DNA of 64,000 nt from Owenia fusiformis (taxonomy: Eukaryota > Annelida > Polychaeta > Sabellida > Oweniidae): NCBI GenBank assembly GCA_903813345.2, contig CAIIXF020000007.1:25948198-26012197 (forward strand), in the 5' to 3' direction. Positions 1-13,900 of the stretch are shown here, piece after piece. Below the pieces are notes generated by a model, which saw only the letters and a program-made list of their open reading frames with translations, made no database searches and was not told where the DNA came from. Numbering within the stretch: the stretch's first letter is position 1; every line of letters begins with the position of its first letter. Both the position numbers and the translations under genes were made by a program.

Positions 1-70
1 AACTTTCAAGTCTTAACAATTTAACATGTAACTGTAACATGTAACTGTAACATAACACATATATCGCCTC

Positions 71-102
71 GAGGGGTCATTTAGCTTGATGAATAACCCC
101 TC
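71..102. other. Short hairpin-capable sequence
   Basis: GAGGGGT (71-77) and ACCCCTC (96-102) are perfect 7-bp inverted arms around an 18-bp loop, immediately left of the candidate MITE. No function is assigned. Confidence 0.3.
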
Positions 103-110
103 TGGTATTA

Positions 111-289
111 GAGAGGTTTCGCACAATGGATTAACCTCAACTCGTTTAAGTGCTGTACCCTACGCGCAGAGGCCTAGAAATAAACTACAGAAGATGAAGC
201 TCTCTTTTAATTAAGAAGTGAAGTCGAATGTAAAGGGTAATAAATCTGGTGAACACAACACATTGAGCCAAAAACTTGCGAAACCTCTC
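111..289. mobile_element. Candidate 179-bp MITE with 13-bp terminal inverted repeats
   Basis: GAGAGGTTTCGCA at 111-123 is the exact reverse complement of TGCGAAACCTCTC at 277-289. Both ends abut the dinucleotide TA (109-110 and 290-291), as expected of a Tc1/mariner-type TA target duplication. There is no coding capacity. It could be a chance inverted repeat: the arms are short and only one copy is in the window. Confidence 0.4.
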
Positions 290-1510
290 TATAAACGCAT
301 TGTTGAACGCAAATGATCATGTGGATTCACTTAAATTCTGAATTATATTCAACTGTTTCTGTAAACTTCAACGAATGCATTTAATCCCATGATGCGTTTC
401 ACTCCTATCTGGAGTCTGGGAGTGCAGACTTGCACCCCGGGACTTGCACCAACCCTTGCCCCTCTTCCACCCCGTGTCATCCTTGAGGTCCATGCATAGC
501 CAAACACTTCACATGCCTGTATCACCCCGTTAATGGAAACAACCTGTAAAAAATAAATATCATATTAAGCAAATGCCTTTTATGGCCAGGTGACCGAGAC
601 ATCAAAGTGATATTGAGTAAGTTTCCTCCAACTCAAAACGTAATTATATAGATATAAATAACTCTCTTCATAAAATCTAAAGTTCACAATCCTTATCTAA
701 ATTGTGTATGGAACAAAACCAGAAGTCTGTTATATTATTAGTCTACAAAATGTCCGGTGACTTAGCTGTATGGAATTTTGAAATATAAAAATTTTATTGT
801 AGATATATAACATAAACACATCAACATAGAAAAATTCAATACAGTTATATTGTAACAATATTCATATTATATTAATATTAGAGGGACCAAACACATTCGC
901 TATTGCTAAGGTTTCTACGACTTTAACTGTCTTATAAGCATCTTGATCCATCAAGGTATTACAATATTGTATGACTGAAGGAATACACTGGTATGCTATG
1001 TCAGAGCATGAAATTACAACTACACTATGCTTAATAGGCGGCTTCATACTCCTTAAGTCTCAAAATCTCTTAATTTTCAAATGGGAGTATATCATTTTCG
1101 TGAGCGGGATTTGGCGGGACAATACGATTTTCTTTCAAAATCAAAAATATTCCAAGGTGTTATTCATCGGGAAGTAGTATCATGGGATAAATTTAGATAT
1201 ATCATTGCATCCCACGACCGGTTTGATTATCAATACGCAATCAGCCTGGTACTGGTCAACAGTAATAAATAACAGACGCTAATAAGACACAGGATCCAAT
1301 CAGGTTAATTATCGTCTTTTATTGTCTTAAGTCTCAGCGTACCTTGTAAGATAATCATTCCCGTTTGATTTTGTTTGAATCGAAATTAAACGGAGGAGGG
1401 GGGGTGAACATTTAAATCTTAATTTTATTCCTTACAATAGTTAAGAAAACAAACAAAAGACCATTCACTTATCCATCAATTTCCGTGCTCTGCGGATGTT
1501 TGGCTACTTT

Positions 1511-1625
1511 GATTACAGAAAAGTCTGAACATCATCCAGGACTCTGATTGCAGCAGAAGTCGTCTAGGACTCTGATTATAGAAAATATCGTCTTAGCCTT
1601 TGATTACAGAGATCGTCTAGGTTTT
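1511..1625. repeat. Four degenerate ~30-bp tandem repeats
   Basis: Variants of GATTACAGAAAA recur at 1511, 1546, 1573 and 1602, separated by related GTCTAGGACTCT-like text. The spacing of 27-35 bp and the divergence suggest an old minisatellite with no coding role. Confidence 0.5.
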
Positions 1626-3548
1626 CATCTTTAGACCCACCTTGTGGATTGAGTGTATCATGATCACTTCCAGAGTGATGGGGGCAGGGGGTTCGCATTA
1701 AACAAAATTGGTCATCACTTAAGTTTAAAAAAAAGCTCAGAATGATGAAAAACTGCACGATTTTAAATAAATTTTGGAGAAAGGCGTTCTTGAACCCCCC
1801 CCACCCCCTTCTCTGACTAGGGGTCTGACTTTGTCAAATGTCATGGAGGTCGCAATTATATTCATAGAAAAGCATAAATTAAATAACTTCCCCACATTTT
1901 TACGTCTTTGCCTCTCTATGTTTGATTTTTATTTTCTTATCCCTCAGGAAAAAAACTAAAAATAGAAGGACATGTGATTTGATCGTATATCCTATACCCC
2001 AAAGGTCTCAAAAGTTTTAAATTATTTTTGAAAAACCTCTACCACAGAAATAACACCGGAGGAGATGGAAATGACTTTGAGCCTTGCAAGTTAATGTTTC
2101 AAAAGTACACAAGCGTTTGCGTGTATACTTCGCGTGGCTAAAGTTCTAAACTAACTGTCAAAACAAAACAAAGAATGCAATTTTATTGGCGATCATGCAC
2201 ATGCTCTCTTCGAGAGCTTTACCATACTTAAGTCAATTATCAGCAAACTTTATGAATTAAAATCAATTGTAGGCTATATGGAATAAGCTAACTCCTGTTA
2301 AAGATTAGTATAGACAAAACACATAGATAGAACAAAAAGTCCTTTGAAAAGTATATCAAAATGAAAAATGGATAATAAATATTTCAAACATATAAATCCG
2401 CTTATTAAAGAATAACAATTAACACAACTGGGAAAAATGTTCATGCCTTATAATCAGCCATATCGATGCAGATAAAACCGTCTAGATAGAACAAGTAACA
2501 ATAACGAAAACAATTAGCAGATACATGCCAATTAATTAATTATCGGACTTTGGATTTTTCTTAGTTTATACTCGCTTCAACAACTGCGCACCCCTCTCTT
2601 GTCAGTAAACACAGGTCGGAAGAAATCATCATGAGATTTTGACATTGTACTTTCATCAACTGTAACATAAAGACCGGCGTGTTATAATCTTGACGACTCA
2701 TTTAACCTGCCATATATTGCCCGTGTTGTCGTAATTTTCAAATTTGATAAACAATTTTCGAAACCGTATTTTTAGATGTACTTTTTCATGTAGATTTCAA
2801 ATTATGACATCACTTTGACTGAATTTTGAATATTTAATGACGTAAATCAAAATTATTTCTACTCGCATCTAGTCTACCTTGTATTTCAAGGGGAATCTGT
2901 GAAACAGAATACAAATATTATACGATATATTAAGAAGGGAATGATAAAGTATGTAAAATTCCTGCTGAATATACAGTATGCATGTATGAATCTGGGAAAT
3001 CTCTCGGTGTATCGAATGTTACGACGATCGGAACATTCACTGGTTTAATCCAGGAGGTTTAATCTCCCGACGTGATATACAGCAAGTACTCCCGGGCAAG
3101 TACAATCCTTTGGAATACCAAAGCGTTAGATAAAGTGAGACTCTAATAGATCAGAATGTCCCGACACGGAAATCAGAATGACAGAAATATAATTTTGAAT
3201 AATTGTGGGAGGTAGGGAATCGCACAATTTTGTAATTCCAATGCTGCCCTTTGTGTTTTATCACCGTTATACAACGATGCAAACAAAACAGATCGTATTT
3301 AAATCTTATTCTAATTTTAATTCCTACATGAAATCTCAGCCCCCCCCCAAACACTAGTAACATTTTAAAGACTTTATCTAATTCAAACAATCAAATCAAA
3401 TCAAAATTAAAACATGCAAACAGGTATATCTGCTTATGGAGGAATATCCGAAGAAATGTGTGACGCTGGTTTTCAGTCCTTAATCGCCGCTTAGGGGACA
3501 CTCAACCATTAGATCCTTCCGCCGAGTGGGAAGACGAATAGATGGCAT

Positions 3549-3777
3549 TATAAAAACAAAAATATAGTCCAATTATTGTAATTACATTAGCATCACCAGT
3601 GGTTGGATTTTGGTAAGTACATGAATGAAAAGGTGTATGTATGGACCAACTCTGAGACATGATTTGATGTGATTAAGGTGCATTTTCTTTAAAAAATTTG
3701 ACCTTTTTGACCTGCCTCCATCTGTCAAAATCAGAATGACATTTTTTGACATTTTCTATAGATGGCGTCTTCAACAG
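3549..3777 (+). promoter_or_regulatory. TATA box and splice-site-like segment, repeated in 15 units
   Basis: TATAAAAA at 3549-3556 is followed 56 bp later by a strong donor match (TTTTG|GTAAGT, intron side from 3613), then a T-rich stretch ending TTTCTATAG at 3761, then ATGGCGTCTTCAACAG (3762-3777) and another donor-like GTGAGA. The layout resembles a promoter, a short leader exon, an intron of about 149 nt and a 16-nt start-codon exon. This is pattern matching only: there is no downstream ORF of note and transcription is unknown. The segment recurs every unit and is deleted from the final partial unit. Confidence 0.3.
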
Positions 3778-3941
3778 GTGAGATCTTTTGATTTTCGTGG
3801 GGAGTTTTGATTCAAACTTTTTTCACTGACAGAGGACATACTGGGGTATGATGGAATGATAGCAAAACATCTCCACAAATCTTAGTTTTCTCTGGAAGAC
3901 AGATCGTTTGTATGGGAATACGCATGTTATAACAATTGGTT

Positions 3942-3951
3942 GGGTTAACCC
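3942..3951. repeat. Palindrome GGGTTAACCC, present or absent among satellite units
   Basis: This perfect 10-bp palindrome, equal to half-telomere repeats head to head, is present in units 1-11, 14 and 15 and precisely missing in units 12 (junction 26898/26899) and 13 (28975/28976). Confidence 0.9.
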
Positions 3952-3999
3952 TATTATCGCCCATTCTGGAGTACCACTTTTTTTTAATTTGGTCATATT

Positions 4000-4330
4000 T
4001 CTCAACTATTTCCAGTTTTTATTGGAACTTTCATTCATTTCAGCTCTCTCAATGTGTTTGACAGAGTTTCATGTCACTATGGTCCATGCTTATCCCAAAA
4101 AGTGCTGAATAAGCATTTTTCCGCAAAAAATTTACCCCGTGTTATTTAAATATGTGAATAAATTAGAGAAATTTATTGATTATTTTTCTTAATCACAAAA
4201 AATGATTCTAGGCAAAATGTGCTTTCCAGATACAGCTCATTCAGCTCTGTAATACCTCCCCAGCTCAAACTAGACATCTCCCAACACATCCGTCATAGGC
4301 TCCAACCAGGAGTCAACTTTGTGTTAGTTT
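4000..4330. repeat. First arm of an intra-unit degenerate duplication
   Basis: From about 4100 to 4312 this part of the unit (motifs TTTAAATATG, GATTCTAGGCAAAATGTGC, CAGCTCATTCAGCTCTGTA, ACCTCCCCAGCTCA) matches about 5190-5399 in the same unit with many substitutions. A second similarity links GGTCATATTTCTC at about 3993 to the same motif at about 4330. The 2,087-bp unit was therefore itself assembled from older duplications before it was amplified. Confidence 0.75.
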
Positions 4331-4406
4331 GGTCATATTTCTCCACTGTTTCCATGATTTTTATTGGAATTTTCACAAATTTTGCTCTGGAAGGCTAAAT
4401 CATTGG

Positions 4407-4917
4407 CCATGACCTTACCCTAACCCCAACACTATCTCTAATCCTAACTATAGCCTAACCCTAAGCCTAACCCCAACCCCTAACCCTAACCCCAACACTA
4501 CCCCTAACCCTAACTATAGTCTAACCCTAAGCCAGAGCCTAACCCCAACCCCTAACCCTAACCCCAACACTATCCCTAACCCTAACTACAGCCTAACCCT
4601 AAGCCAGAGCCTAACCCCTAACCATAACCCCAACACTACCCCTAACCCTAACTATAGCCTAACCCTAAGCCAGAGCCTAACCCTAACCCCTTACTCTAAC
4701 CTCAACATTACCCCTAACCCTAACTATAGCCTAACCCTAAGCCAGAGCCTAACCCTAGCCCCTAACCCTAACCCCAACACTACCCCTAACCCTAACTATA
4801 GCCTAACCCTAAGCCAGAGCCTAACCCTAACCCCAACACTACCCCTAGCTCTATCTATAGCCTAACCCTAAGCCCAAGCCTAACCCTAACCCCTAACCCT
4901 AACCTTGACTTAGCCCT
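4407..4917. repeat. Telomere-like CCCTAA minisatellite inside each satellite unit
   Basis: About 510 bp of degenerate CCCTAA/CCCCTAA text (TTAGGG on the minus strand) is organised in about seven sub-repeats of 59-72 bp, marked by CTATAG or close variants at 4448, 4514, 4585, 4652, 4724, 4794 and 4853. It is interstitial and interspersed with AGCCAGAGCC and CCAACACTACC, so it is not a functional chromosome end. The same block recurs in all units. Confidence 0.93.
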
Positions 4918-7900
4918 AAGTAATCAAATACAGTGTACAGAGAGATCATTTATCAATTGGGAGACCTATAATTGGAAATATGTGTTGTTTTGGCTTTCTT
5001 TGATGAATATTCCCCAGGGTAGAACAACAATTGGAGAAAATGACCAATTTTTCTGTATCCTCCATACTAAATATTTCTCTGTAAACATTCAGAAGCAATA
5101 ATAATGATTACTATTAGTTCATGTAATTGATAACACATGAATTGTTCTATCATTTGACAAAGTTTAATGACACGATGGCCTGTACTATTTCCCAAAAGTG
5201 TAGAATAGGCATTTTTTGCAAAAATCTACCCGTGCTATTTAAATATGCGCATAAATAAGAGATATTAATTGACTATTTCTTTAAATTACAAAAATTGATT
5301 CTAGGCAAAATGTGCTTTCCAGATATAGCTCATTCAGCTCTGTACTACCTCCCCAGCTCATACTAGACACCTCCCAACACATCTAGCCATAGGTTCCAAT
5401 TTTAGTCAATATCCCAGGAAAACATCTAATTGCAGAAAGGAGGTGGGTAACTTTAATCATTCATATATCTGGAAAAAATAGTCGAATCTGCTTGCGGTTT
5501 GTATTATTTTACTAGAAAACAACTTGGGGTTACATTTTGGAGGAAATTACAATTGTTACTTAAAGGATGGGTCACTACTAGGGGACACTCAACCATTAGA
5601 TCCTTCCGCCGAGTGGGAAGACGAATAGATGGCATTATAAAAACAAAAATATAGTCCAATTATTGTAATTACATTAGCATCACCAGTGGTTGGATTTTGG
5701 TAAGTACATGAATGAAAAGGTGTATGTATGGACCAACTCTGAGACATGATTTGATGTGATTAAGGTGCATTTTCTTTAAAAAATTTGACCTTTTTGACCT
5801 GCCTCCATCTGTCAAAATCAGAATGACATTTTTTGACATTTTCTATAGATGGCGTCTTCAACAGGTGAGATCTTTTGATTTTCGTGGGGAGTTTTGATTC
5901 AAACTTTTTTCACTGACAGAGGACATACTGGGGTATGATGGAATGATAGCAAAACATCTCCACAAATCTTAGTTTTCTCTGGAAGACAGATCGTTTGTAT
6001 GGGAATACGCATGTTATAACAATTGGTTGGGTTAACCCTATTATCGCCCATTCTGGAGTACCACTTTTTTTTAATTTGGTCATATTTCTCAACTATTTCC
6101 AGTTTTTATTGGAACTTTCATTCATTTCAGCTCTCTCAATGTGTTTGACAGAGTTTCATGTCACTATGGTCCATGCTTATCCCAAAAAGTGCTGAATAAG
6201 CATTTTTCCGCAAAAAATTTACCCCGTGTTATTTAAATATGTGAATAAATTAGAGAAATTTATTGATTATTTTTCTTAATCACAAAAAATGATTCTAGGC
6301 AAAATGTGCTTTCCAGATACAGCTCATTCAGCTCTGTAATACCTCCCCAGCTCAAACTAGACATCTCCCAACACATCCGTCATAGGCTCCAACCAGGAGT
6401 CAACTTTGTGTTAGTTTGGTCATATTTCTCCACTGTTTCCATGATTTTTATTGGAATTTTCACAAATTTTGCTCTGGAAGGCTAAATCATTGGCCATGAC
6501 CTTACCCTAACCCCAACACTATCTCTAATCCTAACTATAGCCTAACCCTAAGCCTAACCCCAACCCCTAACCCTAACCCCAACACTACCCCTAACCCTAA
6601 CTATAGTCTAACCCTAAGCCAGAGCCTAACCCCAACCCCTAACCCTAACCCCAACACTATCCCTAACCCTAACTACAGCCTAACCCTAAGCCAGAGCCTA
6701 ACCCCTAACCATAACCCCAACACTACCCCTAACCCTAACTATAGCCTAACCCTAAGCCAGAGCCTAACCCTAACCCCTTACTCTAACCTCAACATTACCC
6801 CTAACCCTAACTATAGCCTAACCCTAAGCCAGAGCCTAACCCTAGCCCCTAACCCTAACCCCAACACTACCCCTAACCCTAACTATAGCCTAACCCTAAG
6901 CCAGAGCCTAACCCTAACCCCAACACTACCCCTAGCTCTATCTATAGCCTAACCCTAAGCCCAAGCCTAACCCTAACCCCTAACCCTAACCTTGACTTAG
7001 CCCTAAGTAATCAAATACAGTGTACAGAGAGATCATTTATCAATTGGGAGACCTATAATTGGAAATATGTGTTGTTTTGGCTTTCTTTGATGAATATTCC
7101 CCAGGGTAGAACAACAATTGGAGAAAATGACCAATTTTTCTGTATCCTCCATACTAAATATTTCTCTGTAAACATTCAGAAGCAATAATAATGATTACTA
7201 TTAGTTCATGTAATTGATAACACATGAATTGTTCTATCATTTGACAAAGTTTAATGACACGATGGCCTGTACTATTTCCCAAAAGTGTAGAATAGGCATT
7301 TTTTGCAAAAATCTACCCGTGCTATTTAAATATGCGCATAAATAAGAGATATTAATTGACTATTTCTTTAAATTACAAAAATTGATTCTAGGCAAAATGT
7401 GCTTTCCAGATATAGCTCATTCAGCTCTGTACTACCTCCCCAGCTCATACTAGACACCTCCCAACACATCTAGCCATAGGTTCCAATTTTAGTCAATATC
7501 CCAGGAAAACATCTAATTGCAGAAAGGAGGTGGGTAACTTTAATCATTCATATATCTGGAAAAAATAGTCGAATCTGCTTGCGGTTTGTATTATTTTACT
7601 AGAAAACAACTTGGGGTTACATTTTGGAGGAAATTACAATTGTTACTTAAAGGATGGGTCACTACTAGGGGACACTCAACCATTAGATCCTTCCGCCGAG
7701 TGGGAAGACGAATAGATGGCATTATAAAAACAAAAATATAGTCCAATTATTGTAATTACATTAGCATCACCAGTGGTTGGATTTTGGTAAGTACATGAAT
7801 GAAAAGGTGTATGTATGGACCAACTCTGAGACATGATTTGATGTGATTAAGGTGCATTTTCTTTAAAAAATTTGACCTTTTTGACCTGCCTCCATCTGTC

Positions 7901-10900
7901 AAAATCAGAATGACATTTTTTGACATTTTCTATAGATGGCGTCTTCAACAGGTGAGATCTTTTGATTTTCGTGGGGAGTTTTGATTCAAACTTTTTTCAC
8001 TGACAGAGGACATACTGGGGTATGATGGAATGATAGCAAAACATCTCCACAAATCTTAGTTTTCTCTGGAAGACAGATCGTTTGTATGGGAATACGCATG
8101 TTATAACAATTGGTTGGGTTAACCCTATTATCGCCCATTCTGGAGTACCACTTTTTTTTAATTTGGTCATATTTCTCAACTATTTCCAGTTTTTATTGGA
8201 ACTTTCATTCATTTCAGCTCTCTCAATGTGTTTGACAGAGTTTCATGTCACTATGGTCCATGCTTATCCCAAAAAGTGCTGAATAAGCATTTTTCCGCAA
8301 AAAATTTACCCCGTGTTATTTAAATATGTGAATAAATTAGAGAAATTTATTGATTATTTTTCTTAATCACAAAAAATGATTCTAGGCAAAATGTGCTTTC
8401 CAGATACAGCTCATTCAGCTCTGTAATACCTCCCCAGCTCAAACTAGACATCTCCCAACACATCCGTCATAGGCTCCAACCAGGAGTCAACTTTGTGTTA
8501 GTTTGGTCATATTTCTCCACTGTTTCCATGATTTTTATTGGAATTTTCACAAATTTTGCTCTGGAAGGCTAAATCATTGGCCATGACCTTACCCTAACCC
8601 CAACACTATCTCTAATCCTAACTATAGCCTAACCCTAAGCCTAACCCCAACCCCTAACCCTAACCCCAACACTACCCCTAACCCTAACTATAGTCTAACC
8701 CTAAGCCAGAGCCTAACCCCAACCCCTAACCCTAACCCCAACACTATCCCTAACCCTAACTACAGCCTAACCCTAAGCCAGAGCCTAACCCCTAACCATA
8801 ACCCCAACACTACCCCTAACCCTAACTATAGCCTAACCCTAAGCCAGAGCCTAACCCTAACCCCTTACTCTAACCTCAACATTACCCCTAACCCTAACTA
8901 TAGCCTAACCCTAAGCCAGAGCCTAACCCTAGCCCCTAACCCTAACCCCAACACTACCCCTAACCCTAACTATAGCCTAACCCTAAGCCAGAGCCTAACC
9001 CTAACCCCAACACTACCCCTAGCTCTATCTATAGCCTAACCCTAAGCCCAAGCCTAACCCTAACCCCTAACCCTAACCTTGACTTAGCCCTAAGTAATCA
9101 AATACAGTGTACAGAGAGATCATTTATCAATTGGGAGACCTATAATTGGAAATATGTGTTGTTTTGGCTTTCTTTGATGAATATTCCCCAGGGTAGAACA
9201 ACAATTGGAGAAAATGACCAATTTTTCTGTATCCTCCATACTAAATATTTCTCTGTAAACATTCAGAAGCAATAATAATGATTACTATTAGTTCATGTAA
9301 TTGATAACACATGAATTGTTCTATCATTTGACAAAGTTTAATGACACGATGGCCTGTACTATTTCCCAAAAGTGTAGAATAGGCATTTTTTGCAAAAATC
9401 TACCCGTGCTATTTAAATATGCGCATAAATAAGAGATATTAATTGACTATTTCTTTAAATTACAAAAATTGATTCTAGGCAAAATGTGCTTTCCAGATAT
9501 AGCTCATTCAGCTCTGTACTACCTCCCCAGCTCATACTAGACACCTCCCAACACATCTAGCCATAGGTTCCAATTTTAGTCAATATCCCAGGAAAACATC
9601 TAATTGCAGAAAGGAGGTGGGTAACTTTAATCATTCATATATCTGGAAAAAATAGTCGAATCTGCTTGCGGTTTGTATTATTTTACTAGAAAACAACTTG
9701 GGGTTACATTTTGGAGGAAATTACAATTGTTACTTAAAGGATGGGTCACTACTAGGGGACACTCAACCATTAGATCCTTCCGCCGAGTGGGAAGACGAAT
9801 AGATGGCATTATAAAAACAAAAATATAGTCCAATTATTGTAATTACATTAGCATCACCAGTGGTTGGATTTTGGTAAGTACATGAATGAAAAGGTGTATG
9901 TATGGACCAACTCTGAGACATGATTTGATGTGATTAAGGTGCATTTTCTTTAAAAAATTTGACCTTTTTGACCTGCCTCCATCTGTCAAAATCAGAATGA
10001 CATTTTTTGACATTTTCTATAGATGGCGTCTTCAACAGGTGAGATCTTTTGATTTTCGTGGGGAGTTTTGATTCAAACTTTTTTCACTGACAGAGGACAT
10101 ACTGGGGTATGATGGAATGATAGCAAAACATCTCCACAAATCTTAGTTTTCTCTGGAAGACAGATCGTTTGTATGGGAATACGCATGTTATAACAATTGG
10201 TTGGGTTAACCCTATTATCGCCCATTCTGGAGTACCACTTTTTTTTAATTTGGTCATATTTCTCAACTATTTCCAGTTTTTATTGGAACTTTCATTCATT
10301 TCAGCTCTCTCAATGTGTTTGACAGAGTTTCATGTCACTATGGTCCATGCTTATCCCAAAAAGTGCTGAATAAGCATTTTTCCGCAAAAAATTTACCCCG
10401 TGTTATTTAAATATGTGAATAAATTAGAGAAATTTATTGATTATTTTTCTTAATCACAAAAAATGATTCTAGGCAAAATGTGCTTTCCAGATACAGCTCA
10501 TTCAGCTCTGTAATACCTCCCCAGCTCAAACTAGACATCTCCCAACACATCCGTCATAGGCTCCAACCAGGAGTCAACTTTGTGTTAGTTTGGTCATATT
10601 TCTCCACTGTTTCCATGATTTTTATTGGAATTTTCACAAATTTTGCTCTGGAAGGCTAAATCATTGGCCATGACCTTACCCTAACCCCAACACTATCTCT
10701 AATCCTAACTATAGCCTAACCCTAAGCCTAACCCCAACCCCTAACCCTAACCCCAACACTACCCCTAACCCTAACTATAGTCTAACCCTAAGCCAGAGCC
10801 TAACCCCAACCCCTAACCCTAACCCCAACACTATCCCTAACCCTAACTACAGCCTAACCCTAAGCCAGAGCCTAACCCCTAACCATAACCCCAACACTAC

Positions 10901-13900
10901 CCCTAACCCTAACTATAGCCTAACCCTAAGCCAGAGCCTAACCCTAACCCCTTACTCTAACCTCAACATTACCCCTAACCCTAACTATAGCCTAACCCTA
11001 AGCCAGAGCCTAACCCTAGCCCCTAACCCTAACCCCAACACTACCCCTAACCCTAACTATAGCCTAACCCTAAGCCAGAGCCTAACCCTAACCCCAACAC
11101 TACCCCTAGCTCTATCTATAGCCTAACCCTAAGCCCAAGCCTAACCCTAACCCCTAACCCTAACCTTGACTTAGCCCTAAGTAATCAAATACAGTGTACA
11201 GAGAGATCATTTATCAATTGGGAGACCTATAATTGGAAATATGTGTTGTTTTGGCTTTCTTTGATGAATATTCCCCAGGGTAGAACAACAATTGGAGAAA
11301 ATGACCAATTTTTCTGTATCCTCCATACTAAATATTTCTCTGTAAACATTCAGAAGCAATAATAATGATTACTATTAGTTCATGTAATTGATAACACATG
11401 AATTGTTCTATCATTTGACAAAGTTTAATGACACGATGGCCTGTACTATTTCCCAAAAGTGTAGAATAGGCATTTTTTGCAAAAATCTACCCGTGCTATT
11501 TAAATATGCGCATAAATAAGAGATATTAATTGACTATTTCTTTAAATTACAAAAATTGATTCTAGGCAAAATGTGCTTTCCAGATATAGCTCATTCAGCT
11601 CTGTACTACCTCCCCAGCTCATACTAGACACCTCCCAACACATCTAGCCATAGGTTCCAATTTTAGTCAATATCCCAGGAAAACATCTAATTGCAGAAAG
11701 GAGGTGGGTAACTTTAATCATTCATATATCTGGAAAAAATAGTCGAATCTGCTTGCGGTTTGTATTATTTTACTAGAAAACAACTTGGGGTTACATTTTG
11801 GAGGAAATTACAATTGTTACTTAAAGGATGGGTCACTACTAGGGGACACTCAACCATTAGATCCTTCCGCCGAGTGGGAAGACGAATAGATGGCATTATA
11901 AAAACAAAAATATAGTCCAATTATTGTAATTACATTAGCATCACCAGTGGTTGGATTTTGGTAAGTACATGAATGAAAAGGTGTATGTATGGACCAACTC
12001 TGAGACATGATTTGATGTGATTAAGGTGCATTTTCTTTAAAAAATTTGACCTTTTTGACCTGCCTCCATCTGTCAAAATCAGAATGACATTTTTTGACAT
12101 TTTCTATAGATGGCGTCTTCAACAGGTGAGATCTTTTGATTTTCGTGGGGAGTTTTGATTCAAACTTTTTTCACTGACAGAGGACATACTGGGGTATGAT
12201 GGAATGATAGCAAAACATCTCCACAAATCTTAGTTTTCTCTGGAAGACAGATCGTTTGTATGGGAATACGCATGTTATAACAATTGGTTGGGTTAACCCT
12301 ATTATCGCCCATTCTGGAGTACCACTTTTTTTTAATTTGGTCATATTTCTCAACTATTTCCAGTTTTTATTGGAACTTTCATTCATTTCAGCTCTCTCAA
12401 TGTGTTTGACAGAGTTTCATGTCACTATGGTCCATGCTTATCCCAAAAAGTGCTGAATAAGCATTTTTCCGCAAAAAATTTACCCCGTGTTATTTAAATA
12501 TGTGAATAAATTAGAGAAATTTATTGATTATTTTTCTTAATCACAAAAAATGATTCTAGGCAAAATGTGCTTTCCAGATACAGCTCATTCAGCTCTGTAA
12601 TACCTCCCCAGCTCAAACTAGACATCTCCCAACACATCCGTCATAGGCTCCAACCAGGAGTCAACTTTGTGTTAGTTTGGTCATATTTCTCCACTGTTTC
12701 CATGATTTTTATTGGAATTTTCACAAATTTTGCTCTGGAAGGCTAAATCATTGGCCATGACCTTACCCTAACCCCAACACTATCTCTAATCCTAACTATA
12801 GCCTAACCCTAAGCCTAACCCCAACCCCTAACCCTAACCCCAACACTACCCCTAACCCTAACTATAGTCTAACCCTAAGCCAGAGCCTAACCCCAACCCC
12901 TAACCCTAACCCCAACACTATCCCTAACCCTAACTACAGCCTAACCCTAAGCCAGAGCCTAACCCCTAACCATAACCCCAACACTACCCCTAACCCTAAC
13001 TATAGCCTAACCCTAAGCCAGAGCCTAACCCTAACCCCTTACTCTAACCTCAACATTACCCCTAACCCTAACTATAGCCTAACCCTAAGCCAGAGCCTAA
13101 CCCTAGCCCCTAACCCTAACCCCAACACTACCCCTAACCCTAACTATAGCCTAACCCTAAGCCAGAGCCTAACCCTAACCCCAACACTACCCCTAGCTCT
13201 ATCTATAGCCTAACCCTAAGCCCAAGCCTAACCCTAACCCCTAACCCTAACCTTGACTTAGCCCTAAGTAATCAAATACAGTGTACAGAGAGATCATTTA
13301 TCAATTGGGAGACCTATAATTGGAAATATGTGTTGTTTTGGCTTTCTTTGATGAATATTCCCCAGGGTAGAACAACAATTGGAGAAAATGACCAATTTTT
13401 CTGTATCCTCCATACTAAATATTTCTCTGTAAACATTCAGAAGCAATAATAATGATTACTATTAGTTCATGTAATTGATAACACATGAATTGTTCTATCA
13501 TTTGACAAAGTTTAATGACACGATGGCCTGTACTATTTCCCAAAAGTGTAGAATAGGCATTTTTTGCAAAAATCTACCCGTGCTATTTAAATATGCGCAT
13601 AAATAAGAGATATTAATTGACTATTTCTTTAAATTACAAAAATTGATTCTAGGCAAAATGTGCTTTCCAGATATAGCTCATTCAGCTCTGTACTACCTCC
13701 CCAGCTCATACTAGACACCTCCCAACACATCTAGCCATAGGTTCCAATTTTAGTCAATATCCCAGGAAAACATCTAATTGCAGAAAGGAGGTGGGTAACT
13801 TTAATCATTCATATATCTGGAAAAAATAGTCGAATCTGCTTGCGGTTTGTATTATTTTACTAGAAAACAACTTGGGGTTACATTTTGGAGGAAATTACAA

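Larger units (their letters stand above)
1..3491. other. Left flank, no gene recognised
   Basis: AT-rich non-coding DNA. Frames here are all under about 80 codons, have no recognisable motif and overlap on both strands, so I call none of them a gene. It holds a possible MITE at 111-289, a small repeat cluster at 1511-1625, short poly-G and poly-C runs near 1395 and 1795, and the entry into the satellite at 3492. No tRNA or rRNA was recognised by eye. Confidence 0.6.

Noticed and set aside
3580-3720. Spliced-leader RNA gene repeats (TATA plus early GTAAGT donor in a tandem array)
   Set aside because: No convincing Sm-binding site or stem-loops after the donor, and the unit is far longer than typical; kept only as promoter/splice-like text.
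4407-4917. True chromosome end
   Set aside because: The CCCTAA repeats are degenerate, interrupted by other motifs, internal and repeated every 2,087 bp.
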